NCBI GenBank assembly: GCA_018398585.1
Contig: JAGTTD010000002.1
Coordinates: forward strand, 31,240,186-31,304,185
Origin: Simmondsia chinensis
Lineage: Eukaryota > Streptophyta > Magnoliopsida > Caryophyllales > Simmondsiaceae
Direction of reading: 5' to 3'
Length of the DNA: 64,000 bases
Shown: positions 11,311 to 22,244 of the stretch, piece after piece
How positions within the stretch are numbered: the stretch's first letter is position 1
Layout: each line of letters starts with the position of its first letter
Notes under the pieces: model-generated
What the model was told of the DNA's origin: nothing
What the model saw: only the letters and a program-made list of their open reading frames with translations
Databases searched by the model: none
Translations under genes and position numbers: made by a program

Positions 11311-12358
11311 TGGTGCGCACTGCAAGCTCTCACATGTTCACTGCATGGCGCACATCGTGCGCAAGCTTAAGCACTTGATCCTGGTGCATCCCAGATGCCA
11401 GCACACTACTGCACACATGCGCCGCATGCCATAGAGCCTAGTGCACCCAGCATAGGCTCCCGTGCACTGCGCTTGTGCGCTGTACGTTAGGGCTCAAGTT
11501 ACATGCGCAAGCCTTGGACCCATCCGTAGGTCAAGGCCTTAACCTAAGGGTGTCCATGGGCCCACCCCAAGGTAACGTCATTGCTCTAGCACACTCAAAA
11601 GTCCGTCTTGAGTTAGTGCTTCTTTGCATCTAGGCGATGGTCTGTGAAGGTCCAAACAGCAACCTAAGAGGGGGGTAAATTAGGTTCTTTAGTGATAAAT
11701 AAAAATTTAGATTTATAACTTAAAATTAAATTGAAAGATAGACAATAGATATGAAATGAAAAAGATAAAGACAAGAATAAAAGGGATGCACAAAGATTTT
11801 TATAGTAGTTTACTTCCAAACCGGAAACTAGTCCACTTCTCAAGTGACTACTCTTTGTCACTTGAGCCTTTAACTAAGAATGATGATTCTTTTTAAAAAT
11901 AGGCTCAGGACCCAACCTTTACAACCGGCCTATTTGTACATAGGCTCAAGACCAACCTTTTACAACTGATCCTTGTGTAAGCGTAGGCTAAGGATCCAAC
12001 CTTTACAATGAAATAAATCAGAATAAAGTAATGGAAGAATTAGAGCACTCAAATTTTTCACTCTTTCAAGAGAGTGGATTGAGACTTGATCAAACTTAGC
12101 CAAAGCTAAGAATATGCCAATTAAGCTTAATGATCAACAATAAGAAAACAAGTGATGCTCAAATAAAAAATGTAAACAAAACTTAAAATCAAACCATTAA
12201 CACGTAAGAATATAAGAGAACATTTATCAAAGAATGCTTAAAGAGTGTTTGATGATTTGAACCAAAGCATTTAAGCCCTATTTATAGGCAAATGAGAGCC
12301 AATGGGATGCTCAAAAGTTTGGAAAAAGGTTTTGGAAAGAAATTTGTTATACTTCAAG

Positions 12359-12653
12359 TATTATCTTGGCTATAACCTAGGTGAGATAAAGGTTAGATGA
12401 GAAGAGAAGTGAAAAGAGATGAGAAGATAGAGAAATCTCAAAGAGATGTGTATTTTTATTGAATGAATATGAACCCTACAAGAACATCATTATTTATACT
12501 CTTTACAAGACATAAGCTCAAAACATGAATCTAGACAATTACTAACATAACAACGGACTCAAATTGCCAAAATGGACCAAATTAACCGCTATAACCAACC
12601 AACTAACTTTCCCGCTAAAACATTTGAATCATCACCTTCGGGCTATGATATTA
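12359..12653 (-). mobile_element. 3' LTR of the chromovirus
   Basis: It lies directly beyond the polypurine tract (minus AAGGGGAGGG, complement at 12654-12664). On the minus strand it starts TAATATCATAGCC, and its other end is the imperfect inverse TATTATCTTGGC on the + strand, so the termini appear to be TA...TA, or mutated TG...CA. A minus-strand TATAAATA lies at 12491-12498. Length is about 295 bp, short as for Reina-like elements. Confidence 0.6.
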
Positions 12654-12679
12654 CCCTCCCCTTGAACTCATTTTTGTCT

Positions 12680-13140
12680 CAAGAATGAAAGCAAGGGAGC
12701 TGAGAGTTCAAGAACCACCAATTCTCCCAAGATGCATTCTCCTTCCCCAAATTAGCCCACTGAATCAGGACTTGATCTACATCCACGCCTTGCTGCTGCA
12801 CAACTCTTCTGCCCAAGACAACTACTGGTTACTGCAGGACTAGACCCTAAGCTGAAGCTAACAATGGCTCTGCTACACAAACTGCCCCTTTAGCCACATG
12901 TTTCTTAAGCAGAGAAATATGGAACACGGGATGCACTAGACTATTTGGAGGAAGCTCAAGCTTATAAGCCGCTCTGCTAATCGTTTCCAAGACCTTGTAA
13001 GGTCCAAAATACCTAGCACACAACTTAACATTCTTATACATTGCAACTGAATTCTGCTTGTAGGGCTGCAACTTCAAATACACCAAATCTCCAACTTCAA
13101 AACTTCTGTCAATTCCCCCTTTGTCAGCATAATACTTCAT
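12680..13140 (-). pseudogene. Integrase C-terminus and chromodomain
   Basis: From 13140: YYADKGGIDRSFEVGDLVYL, then FGPYKVLETI, AAYKLELP and HPVFHISLLKKHV, the standard C-terminal domain of gypsy integrases. After a stop at 12845 it continues in frame with VLGRRVVQQQGVDVDQVLIQ and WANLGKENASWEN, a chromodomain (hydrophobic-IL-R+, VLIQW, SWE). Chromodomains direct integration towards particular chromatin. Pol ends near 12680 with an LE-K-N-F-K-G-like tail overlapping the polypurine tract. Confidence 0.85.
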
Positions 13141-13239
13141 TCAAGCTTGTGCAACCTAGAGATTATCTTTAAGCTCCTGAACTAGTTGTTTCCTCTGAAG
13201 CAGAAGTTCATTGACAGAATCCACTTGTGAAGTTAGTCC

Positions 13240-14010
13240 TTAACACACCATAGGTGATGGAGGATCATACCTATATAGGGCTTTAAATGGACAAGTACCC
13301 AAGGAAGCATGAGAGTGAGTATTGTACCAATACTCTGCAAGTGTCAACCACCTATGCCAACCCTTAGGATGCAAAAAAGTCATTCCCCGTAGATATTGTT
13401 CAATACACTGATTTACCCTTTCAGTTTGCCCATCAGATTGGGGATGATAAGAGGAGCTCAAGGATAAGTTGGTTCCCAGTAATGAGAACAATTCACTCCA
13501 AAAGTTACTAGTGAACAACCTATCCTGATCAAAAATAATCGACTGAGGAAGTCCATGCAACTTATAAACGTGATCCAAGAAGAGTCTTGCTAACTTCTCT
13601 GCTGAAATGGGATGGGAAAGAGCAATGAAATGCCCAAACTCGGTGAATCGATCCACAATCACCCAAATGATCTCCTTACCCTCGGATTTTGGCAATCCTT
13701 CAATGAAATCTATGCTGATATGGGTCCAAGCCCCTTCTGGCACAGCTAAAGGTTGTAACAATCCCTTGTAAGGTGTGTGTTCTACCTTGATCTGCTGGCA
13801 AACCTCACACTATAGGACATACTCTTGCACTTCCCTCTTCATACCAGGCCAATAAAAGTATTGTTTGACCCTAGAGTAAGTACCATCCCTGCCTGAATGT
13901 CCTCCCCAAGGAGAATCATGAGAAGCTTCCAAGATCTGCCTTCTAAGACCTATGCTAGTGCCAGTGTAAATCTTTCCTTTAACTCGCACAATGCCTTGCT
14001 TAACAGTCAC
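13240..14010 (-). pseudogene. Integrase zinc-binding and catalytic core
   Basis: 13810-14010 carries HDSPWGGHSGRDGTYSRVKQ and FYWPGMKREV, the H2C2 zinc-binding module (H-x-S-x-x-GGH). 13240-13761 carries WTHISIDFIEGLPKS (first catalytic Asp), PQSIIFDQDRLFTSNFW (second Asp) and YHPQSDGQTERVN (catalytic Glu). All three core acidic residues are visible. A stop at about 13810 separates the two modules, so the joined enzyme cannot be made. Confidence 0.9.
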
Positions 14011-14037
14011 CTCTTCATCCTTCTTTGCATTCTCAAG

Positions 14038-14602
14038 CTAAATACAACTGGAAATAACATACTTTTGAGCATACTCGTCATTCTCATAGGACGTAATAAC
14101 TTCATTCATCCACAAGGGAACCACTAAGGTCAGTGTAGCATAGGTAGCTTCCCCTATCTCCTCCTCTTGCCTCTTGGATATAGCATCTGCCACTGGATTT
14201 TTTGCCCCTTTTCTATGTTCAATAGAGTAATCCAATCCAAGCATCTTCATTAGCCCCTTCCTCTGTACTCTGGTAGAGATGCGTTGCTCAAGCAGATACT
14301 TGAGGCTTTGATGATCAGTTTTAATCACAAAATGGTGCCCTTCCGAGTAATGCCTCCACTTTTACACTGCTAGAAGAATTGCCATGTATTCTTTTTCATA
14401 AATTGACAGCCTCTGGTTCTTGGGACCTAAAGCTTGGCTGAGATAGGCTAATGACCTTCCATTTTGTGAAAGACTTGCTCCAATTTCACTGCTACTTGCA
14501 TCAGTTTCCAATACAAAAGGGTGATCAAAATTGGGCATCACTAAGACTGGGGCAGAAACCATGGACTTCTTGAGCTGATTGAAAGCTTCCCTTGCTGAAT
14601 CA
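14038..14602 (-). pseudogene. RNase H domain
   Basis: The upstream ORF has FVLETDASSSEIGASLSQ (first catalytic Asp in TDAS) and LSIYEKEYMAILLAV (catalytic Glu in the EKE motif). After a stop it continues with IKTDHQSLKYLLEQRIST (third Asp) and AKNPVADAISKR (A-D-A-x-S-R). It degrades the RNA strand during reverse transcription. It is broken into two frames. Confidence 0.85.
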
Positions 14603-14781
14603 TTCTAATGAAAGGAGTCCTTCTTCAGCAAATCTGTCAAGGGTTGAGCTATCAATCCATATCCAGTAAGAACCTTCGATAATAACCAATTAAACCCAAG
14701 AAACCTCTCAATTATTTAACTGATTAGGGCTTAGGCCAATCTTCCATGGCCTTGATCTTGTTTGGATCTATTGCAACTCCC

Positions 14782-15654
14782 CTACCAGTAACAATATGAC
14801 CCAAATACTCCACTTGATTCTTGGCAAGTACACTTTGTTAACTTGGCAAACAGTTTGTGCTGCTTCATGACTTGAAATACCTCCTCCAAATGAGTCAAGT
14901 GCTCCTGTAGTGTGTGGCTATAAACTAGGATATCATCAAAGAATACTAGCACAAACTTCATCAAGTAAGGCTTGAATATTGCATTCATCAAAGCTTGGAA
15001 TGTAGCAGGAGCATTGGATAGTCCAAAGGGCATCACAACAAACTCATAGTGATTGTGGTGAGTTCTAAAAGTTGTCTTAGGGATGTCATACTCTTGAACT
15101 CGAATCTGATAGTACCCTTGCCTCAAGTCCAACTTGGAGTAGTACCAAGAATCATGAAGTTCACTCAAAAGATCATCAATGATAGGTATAGGGAGCTTGT
15201 CTTTAACTGTCATTGCATTTAGTTGCCGGTAATCAATGCACATTCTTGAGGATCCATCCTTCTTCTTTACCAAGATCACGGGAGAGGCAAATGGACTTTG
15301 ACTGTGTCTTATGAACTTGGTTCGAAGTAGCTCCTCCACCCGCTTCTCTATCTCATTCTTCTGAGAGTGTGGATACTTGTAGGGCCTCAAGTTTACCGGA
15401 TTGGATCCTTCTTTCAAAGGAATAGCATGATCAAAACTCCTTCTAGGGGGTAACACTACAGGCTGCTCAAATATGTCACCGTATTCTTGCAACAGAGAGT
15501 CCAAAATAGAATTAACGTCATCCTGTGGCACCTCAGCAACAAATGTGATGGAGTAAAGTTGTCCCACCCACTGATAAGTCCCTTTCTTAAGAAACTTATG
15601 TAGGCCTTGACCTCCCATCAACTGAAGTTGTCCCTGCTCCACAATTCCCTTCAA
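14782..15654 (-). pseudogene. Reverse transcriptase
   Basis: A 290-residue open stretch. Motifs in order: ILVKKKDGSSRMCIDYRQLN, SKLDLRQGYYQI (motif A Asp), PFGLSNAPATFQ (motif B) and FVLVFFDDILVYS (motif C DD). The fingers and palm are intact over the open part; the frame is lost after KLTKCTCQESSGVFG at about 14782, where the canonical 'C.F....V.YLGH' follows. It is preceded by the spacer that in this family links protease to RT. Confidence 0.92.
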
Positions 15655-15900
15655 TTGGATCTATTCTCCATTCTTTTCAAAAGACATAGCCAACTGAGCA
15701 AAATCAAAGAGAATTGGGCTGAAAGTTCTCATCCAATCAACCCCCAATACCATGTCATAGCCGTCCAATCTCAACACTCTAAAGTCATATTCAAACTTAT
15801 GCCCTTATATCTTCCAGCTGAACCCCTTACACTTTGTATGAGTCAAGATGGAATTGCCATCAGCTACGATGACAAACAAAGGATTGGTCTTAATCAGCTC

Positions 15901-16474
15901 CTATCCCATAGCTCTAACCACTTGAGGATCCACGAAACGATGTGTACTACCACTATTAATGAGTATCAACAATTCCTTTTGTCCCACTCTTCCTCTGATC
16001 CTAATGATATTGTGAGCACCATTACCAGTTAAAGCCTTCATTGAAATATCTACACCATTTTCCTCTTTAGACTCTCCTTCCTGTCCCTCCCTAGCCTCAA
16101 TATCAACACTTGTTTCCTCATCCTCAGCAGCCTCAACCCCAGAAGCTACCATAAGCAACTTGGGATTACACTTGTGCCCAAAGAAATATCTCTGATTACA
16201 CTTGTAGTAGAGTTTCAGAGGCTTCCTCTCTTCGTTATTGCTCCCTCTATTAGAATTTTGAAAAGGCCTAGATGAGGAATTGACAGTCCCAACAGCCTTT
16301 CCATTGGAAGTATCAGCAGAATTCATCACAGTACTCTCCACCTTCCTAGCCTTGGAATAAGCTTAAGACAGTGTTTCTGGTTTGAAAGCCTTTACCATAT
16401 GCTTAATCTTAGGCCTGAGTCCACTCACAAAACTAGAGACATAATATACCTCAGGAGCATCTGGATTCAATCAA
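15901..16474 (-). pseudogene. Gag C-terminus, zinc knuckle and protease
   Basis: 16341-16474 carries the gag end (FVSG-RPKIKHMVKAFKP-like), followed by a Ser/Asn-rich linker, then YYKCNQRYFFGHKCNPKLL, a C-x2-C-x4-GH-x4-C knuckle in which one position has drifted. An acidic linker follows, then LLILINSGSTHRFVDP, the retropepsin site in which the catalytic Asp of D-S-G is Asn. The protease would be inactive. The 5' two-thirds of gag are missing. Confidence 0.8.
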
Positions 16475-17828
16475 TCAAGTTAAAACTAGCCGTTTTGAGC
16501 TTTTTCAGTCTGTGTATCGACACACAGCAGCTCTCAGTGGCTGCTATAAGCCTGTGTGCTGACACACACCTTCTGTGTATTGACACTCAGCTTACCTGGG
16601 TGGATTTACAAGTTTTTGATCAATTAGCTTGATTGATGGGATAATTAACTATATTAGCTAAGTTGATTAATTGATTGATTGATTAATTGACATATTAGTT
16701 CAAATTTTTGAATTTATTTTCTACTTTGCTTTGATCATAAAGACAATTAATTACATAAGTCAGGCTAAATCATCAGCTATTGAAATTTTATTTTTATTTG
16801 ATTTGATCATACTTTTCAAAGTACTAATCGTGAAAAATATTTTCATTCAGAACTTAGAATGGTTTAAATTTTGACTTGAATATTTTTCAAATAAAATATG
16901 AAAATCATTTTTTAAAAATATTTCACGAACATTTCTGTTCGAGCATCACATATCAATATTGAGACTTGGACTCAATTAATATATCCCGATCCTAAGTCCT
17001 AGATAATAAAAATCAATCATGTTAAGGCACTTGGACTCGAATCACGTTCTCTTCAATTTGGATGAATCTTCTCTTCAAATTTGATCTCTTTTCCTCTTGA
17101 TTCATCATCTTTGAAAGCTTCATATCAACACGATTAACCTTGATTTTCCTAGCTTTCTTATGAGTCACTTAGAAACAAGATTAGAACAATTTTAAACACT
17201 AACTTGCTAAATGGTTGTTATCATCAAAACTACAATATAAGTGGCTTTAGGGCCAACAGTCTGTTATCCGCTAGCACTGCGCATCAAACCTATGCACTAC
17301 ACTTAGCTTCACACACTTCATCCTTGCTTGTGCACGTAATGTGCCTAACCTACGTACTGCGTATCAAGCTAGCACTGCGCAAGCACATAGCCCTCAGTCC
17401 ATTGATGCCACGCTTAGGCTCATTTTAGTTAGGCTTGGTTCATCCGTACAACGGATGCGCACTATGCATATACTTGTGCTTGATCGATATCCGTCTCGTA
17501 TTGACACAATGCGTGGTTTGCATTTAGTCAAGGATCTGTTCTTAACTAGTGTTGCACAACTAACTTGTGCACGCTTGAGCATCATCATGCACTGGACTAG
17601 TGCCACTTAACTAAATCAATGCACTGCTCTAAGCACACATGCCCTACAGGGTCAAGCTCGGGTTAAGGTCCATTGTGTCCTATGTTGCAGCCAAACCTAG
17701 GCGTTGACATCTAATATGTACTAGAAATTTGCACACGATGTGACCATGTTTGCGCAATGATCATAGCATGATGCACCTAACACCATGCATCACCCTACGA
17801 GCAGAATCCCAATGTCTAGGGTCTTACA

Positions 17829-18400
17829 AACCTCCCCTACCAAAGAACTTGACGTCCTAGGCAAGAAGTGTAAGTACCCTATGAAACTGACATAGGTTGT
17901 CCTTTGCCTTAGCCGTTCATAGGCACTAGCAACATCCTGTTCCAATCACGCAGAACATTAGTCCTTAGACAGAGCCACAGTTCACGCGCACCACCTAGGC
18001 CAATTCTCAAGTCCAAATGCACACAATTCCTTTAGGTGCTTTGACATGTTCTCATTCATTTTTGGGTTCAATGCACATTAGGCCACATACTAGTCCATTA
18101 GTTGTACCATCTAACATTCATTCGATTCAAGGTTCATCACAGATTAGGGTGCATTCAGGTCCGATTAGATGCAACACTGACCACACATTCAATAGTCCAT
18201 CAAAACATGTATAATCAACATATTTATATCAAATAAATCCATGACAAACCATCATCGAAACAACATAATGAAAGCCATAGAAACGAAATTGCACCAAAAC
18301 CTAAAACAACAAAACATAAATATCAAAACATCATCAACAAAACCGTAGCCCACTGGTTTGCTTGGATGACCAGACACCTGTAGGATCAACCGTTTTGCCC
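17829..18400 (-). other. Interior of the level-1 element: polypurine tract and 3' non-coding part
   Basis: Non-coding. The polypurine tract complement 'aacctcccctacc' (17829-17841) starts next to the 3' LTR. Just inside it, 'cttgacgtcctaggcaag' (about 17850) is a diverged CTTG...CAAG palindrome of the kind seen next to other polypurine tracts here. The rest holds no frame of protein character. Confidence 0.6.
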
Positions 18401-19520
18401 AGTAACTTTAGCAAGTTCATCCTCATATGGGATGGAGATGGCTCGTGATCCTTATCCTCATCATCATCTTGCTAAATGACAGCACTCAAAGACTATTTGT
18501 TAGGACAATTCCTTGTAAAGTGAGGACCATCACATATAAAACAACCACTTGACTTAGGACTCTTTCCTTTGTCATTCCCACTAGTTTTTATAGAAAGTTT
18601 TATATTATTAGGCTCAATTGCGACACTCTCCCCAATTTTGGTGAACTTGACACCATTTTCCATCCTTTCTTAAAATGGTCCTTCTTACTAGTGTCTTGAC
18701 CCATGTTAAAGCCTACTAAGGCATCTAAGGCAACAAGGGAGCCAAGATCCTTGACCTTTTGATGCCTCTACTCCAATTGAGCCGACGATTTAAGATAAGA
18801 AATGATTTAAAGAGTTTGTCCTCATCCGTCATACCTTCAATTTCCAAAATAACAGAACTCCCTGAATGGAACCAGTTTGTTTGAGGTCCTTTAAAGACTC
18901 ACGAGCCAACCACAAAGCGTTACTTGGAAAGAATTGATCACAAAGGTCCTTCTTCAAGGCTTCCCATGAACTAGGCCCATCACGTCCAACGGCACGATCC
19001 TCAGACACTCATGCTTTCCACCATAATTCCACATCACCCATTAAGTTCATGGACGCAATGACAGCCTTGTCTTCCTCACCAACATGGGCAGCCACAAAAT
19101 ACTGTTGCATGTCCCAAAAGAAGTTCTCTAAGGTCTTGGCATCACACTCACCTTCAAAAGCTTTTGGGGTAGGGACTTTGATACCACCCTATTCAAGTCT
19201 AGGAGCACCTGCATTAAGAGTCTTACGTAGAACTGAAATTTCATTTTGTAAAATTTCCACCGTAGGGATGGAAGTTTCACCAACACGGGGCACATTAGGA
19301 GAACTACTCCTGGCACGATTTGGACCTAACCTATGGAGTGCATTAGTAGGGGGAGTAGGGGTTGGAGATGGGGTTCTATGGGCAATAACTAAGGACTGGA
19401 TCATCTCCTTAAGTGATGCTATATCACTAGACAAAGATTTCATGGCACCCAAAATCGTTCACTGGGGAAGGTCATCAGCGTTATACTGCGAACTAGAATT
19501 TCCTCAATTCAATTTTGGCA
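18401..19520 (-). pseudogene. Gag protein of the level-1 TR-GAG-like element
   Basis: From about 19452: GAMKSLSSDIASLKEMIQSL (a predicted helix), a Pro/Thr-rich linker, then VPTPKAFEGECDAKTLENFF, FWDMQQYFVAAHVGEEDKAV, MNLMGDVELWWK and SWEALKKDLCDQFFPSNALW. These are the capsid blocks of the plant gypsy gag family. Near 18496-18545 follows CFICDGPHFTRNCPNK, a CCHC zinc knuckle. There are several stops and frameshifts. No protease, RT or integrase follows before the polypurine tract, so gag is the whole coding capacity. Confidence 0.8.
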
Positions 19521-19994
19521 TTCATTAGTCTTAAGGCATTTTCTAGGTTCTTGTTGATTTTGAGTCATGGTAACAAGGTCACGACTAACCAACACAAAAA
19601 TCAGGCAACCGACAGCAAAATTAACCACAAAGGGATACAATTCACTAGCCACACAAAATTAGGAACCTACGGGCCAATAGCAACCCAACCCACGCACAAC
19701 CAGCCATCCACAATTAAAATTTTACACAAACTGAAATCCAAGGTCTTATGCACATGCAGGAACCATACATATAGCAAAAGCAAAGCCAGGGACAGAACCA
19801 CACATATGCAGTCAAGCACAACCAAAGTGACACTACGGACAGCCCACAAGTTCGAAAATTAAATCTTGACTAGAAAATTGAAACTAAAATTCGAATTCAA
19901 GGGGAAAATTTAGTCAAGACTTAGCCACGAAATTCCAACAACACCCACGTAGTTCTGGATAGCAATAGAAACAACACCCTTTTTCAGGACCTAG

Positions 19995-20010
19995 GGCTCT
20001 GATACCAAAT
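19995..20010 (-). promoter_or_regulatory. Primer binding site of the level-1 element
   Basis: The + strand 'gggctctgatacca' is the complement of TGGTATCAGAGCCC, the 3' end complement of plant initiator tRNA-Met, placed two bases inside the LTR that begins at 20011. It primes minus-strand DNA synthesis and fixes the minus orientation of the element. Confidence 0.85.
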
Positions 20011-20904
20011 TGTCACAGGTATTTTTAAGACTACCAGCCATGGTAGTGAGATTATGACTCACTCATACTAATACCCACAAAAACACATACAAACACAGCA
20101 GAAATAAACATAAGACACATGAGGCAACTTTTGTTATTGAGCACTCTTTGAATTACAATAGAAACCTGCACAATTTTCTCTCAAACCGTGAACAACACTT
20201 TCTCTTCCAACTCTAGGCAAAACAACCCTTATTTATAGAAGTTCCAGAACTCCTCCTAGATCTGGCCAACCAGGTAATTACTTTGGACACCTGGAAACAA
20301 CTTAAAGCATCTGATTTCCGACTTTACCTTGAGGGGCACCCCAATTATGGGTAGTTACTGGGTCAAATCCTAGTCAAGCATGCGCCTGTGGGTTTTCCCA
20401 CCCAAAGGAGAGCAGTTAGCAGGTCAAAGGGCGCGCCAAAGTGCCAAGTCAGCTTCCCTCCACTCCGCGGCAAGTACTTGTTCAAGATCCTGGTCAAGAA
20501 CTTTAGTCACTCTCATGGACAAGGATCTTCCTTAACGGTTCCATGTCTCATGCTCAATAACCATCAAGTCATGTGACTAGCACGTGCCTAGCACCTTTTC
20601 GTATGTGCAAGGCTTCCTAAGTGTTCAAGTGTCTCAGAGCAGACGTGCGCAGCTGTGCTGGCACCCAGTCCCAGACAGGGCTCAGGCGTACGTCCCAGTG
20701 TGGCGCACGCTATGCATATCATGCTCGTTGCCAGCGCCGCGCCCCCGTGCTACCAGTGCCTCGGGCTGACTGCATCTTGGTGCACGCTGCAAGCTCTCAC
20801 ATGTGCACTGCATGGCGCACACAATGCACAAGCTTGTGCACTTGATCTTGGTGTATCCTAGATGCCAGAACACTGCTACGCACATGCACCGCGCCCCATG
20901 GTGC

Positions 20905-21717
20905 TTTCACAAACCCAAAGGTTGGGGACGATGCTCTAATACCAAATGTCACAAATCCAAAGGTTGGGGATGATGCTCTGATACCAAATGTCACAAACCC
21001 AAAGGTTCGTGACTAGCTTGATGACAAGCTTGATAGATTTTAGACTTTGGATGAGAGAAGAAGGTGAAATTAGAAGAATTATAGAGTTAGATGAGGAAGA
21101 AGAAGATGAAGATAGGGATAAGAGAGAGAAGGACATAGAGAGAATACAGAGATAAGGATTTTTCATTTCATTTCATTGAGTGATTCTTTACATCCTCTCA
21201 TCCACTATTCATGGAAAAATTAAAATAAAATCCTAGAGCTAATAAAGACAAATAGAAAATCCTAGAACATTCTAGAAATAAGAAAAGACAAGAAGGAAAT
21301 ATGAAAATATTACCTAAAATACTAAATAAAGGATAAATACAAGGCAAAATGACAAAACAACGACAGTACTATTCGATGAGCTGGCGGATAAGGGCTGTCA
21401 AGGGACAGTTGGCAACCTTCTGGAAGCTTCTGGAAGGTTTTGGATGTTGGGCACTGCTAGGGCGTGCTGGGCGCGGCGCTGGGCCTGCTAGGCACTGTCG
21501 TGGGCACTACCTGGGCACTGTCGTGACACTGTCTTGGGCGCTGCCTAGGCACTGTCATGGCACTGTTGTGACACTGTCATGGCGCTGCCTGGGCGCCGTT
21601 GAGGCACTATCGTGACACTGTCTTGGGCACGAGCCAGGCCTTCATCTGCACTATCTTTTGACACTGTCTTGACAATGTTATGACATTGTCATTGCCCGAG
21701 GTGCCATGATCATGACA
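20905..21717 (-). mobile_element. 3' LTR with two extra 42-bp U5/PBS units
   Basis: Units 20905-20946 and 20947-20988 precede the LTR proper, which starts TGTCACAAACCC at 20989. Each unit is the LTR terminus (TGTCACAAACCCAAAGGTT) followed by a primer-binding-site complement (ctctgatacca or ctctaatacca). The LTR also holds a purine-rich segment (21030-21150) and a GC-rich degenerate repeat, and ends CATGATCATGACA. Confidence 0.8.
21470..21690. repeat. GC-rich degenerate minisatellite in the LTR
   Basis: Tandem variants of GGCACTGTCGTGACACTGT and GGGCGCTGCCTGGGCACTGT. The partner LTR has the same array at 23655-23890 with a different arrangement. Reading frames here are low-complexity (RQCPGSAHDNVTT-like on the minus strand) and are not genes. 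Confidence 0.8.
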
Positions 21718-22244
21718 TTCCCTCCTCCTTGAAATCATCCTTGTCCTCAAGGATGTCATGCAACCTCTAGCCTTCGGTTCCCATCCTTTGTCTACCCGCC
21801 AAGCGCCTTGGTGCTTACCTTCTATTCCCGGGTCAAATGGGTAACCCTTCTCACCAAGGGCCAATTGCCATCTTTGGGATTGGTGGGCTGCTGTCCTTAT
21901 GCCAATCCCAGTTAGGGGAAAATGCTCCCCAATTCATGTATTCTCGAACTTCCTTTTGAAGCCCCCTTCAGTTCTTGTTACCCTGGGCATTGCCACGCTT
22001 CAGCACCACTTGCGCACCAAGATGCAGCCTATGCGCACACTTACAGGTCCCATCAAGACTCTCACCATGCTACTGCTGCGCTGGTTGCTGATGCCCCAGT
22101 GCCCGAGTACTTAGGTACCTCCTGCTGGTGGTGCTCATCCTTGGCTATTGTTTCCTCAATCGCGCATAACCATGAGTCACTTGGTTCCTCCTGGGTTGGC
22201 TGCAGCGCTTATCTCTTGGCCTCAACACCCGAATCCTAAGGTTA
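21718..22244 (-). other. Polypurine tract and 3' interior of the non-autonomous element
   Basis: The polypurine complement at 21718-21730 is followed by a perfect hairpin CATCCTTG-TCCT-CAAGGATG (21736-21755). The rest up to 22244 has short overlapping frames on both strands without known motifs. It may be the distal part of the RRM-like ORF's transcript. Confidence 0.5.

Larger units (their letters stand above)
12359..16474 (-). mobile_element. Ty3/gypsy chromovirus, 5'-truncated
   Basis: A minus-strand element with a complete domain order ending in a chromodomain: gag end, protease, RT, RNase H, integrase zinc finger, integrase core, chromodomain, polypurine tract, 3' LTR. It starts inside gag (about 16474) and has no 5' LTR or primer binding site. 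The candidate flanks TCAAG (12354-12358 and 16475-16479) match. Several frame breaks make it inactive. RT style (NPVNLRPYKYPHSQKNEIEK) is close to Reina/Tekay-type plant chromoviruses; the exact clade is not certain. Confidence 0.85.
11645..17258. mobile_element. Solo LTR (TGAAGGTCC...GCCAACA) carrying a nested chromovirus
   Basis: It begins TGAAGGTCCAAACAGCAACC and ends GGGCCAACA, and is flanked by the exact 5-mer GTCTG (11640-11644 and 17259-17263). The host LTR reads continuously across the site when compared with 29640-29660. Without the nested chromovirus it is about 1.5 kb. It has no primer binding site, polypurine tract or coding region of its own, so it is best read as a solo LTR, probably of a long-LTR copia (SIRE/Maximus-like) family. 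A cluster of TGTGTCGACACA-type palindromic words lies at about 16510-16590. Confidence 0.65.
10137..17828 (-). mobile_element. 3' LTR of the level-1 element, interrupted
   Basis: The LTR sequence proper is 10137-11644 plus 17264-17828 (about 2.07 kb); between them lies the solo LTR 11645-17258. It is GC-rich and rich in 'gtgcgca' words compared with its AT-rich surroundings. 'catttatagaagttccag' at about 10403 gives a minus-strand TATA-like CTATAAATG, matched at about 20230 in the other LTR. The first base is G instead of the expected T. A 375-bp internal tandem duplication makes it longer than its partner. Confidence 0.75.

Noticed and set aside
10736..11378. Several Ala/Cys-rich frames on both strands
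   Set aside because: They fall in the GC-rich LTR, overlap each other and are not conserved in frame in the partner LTR.
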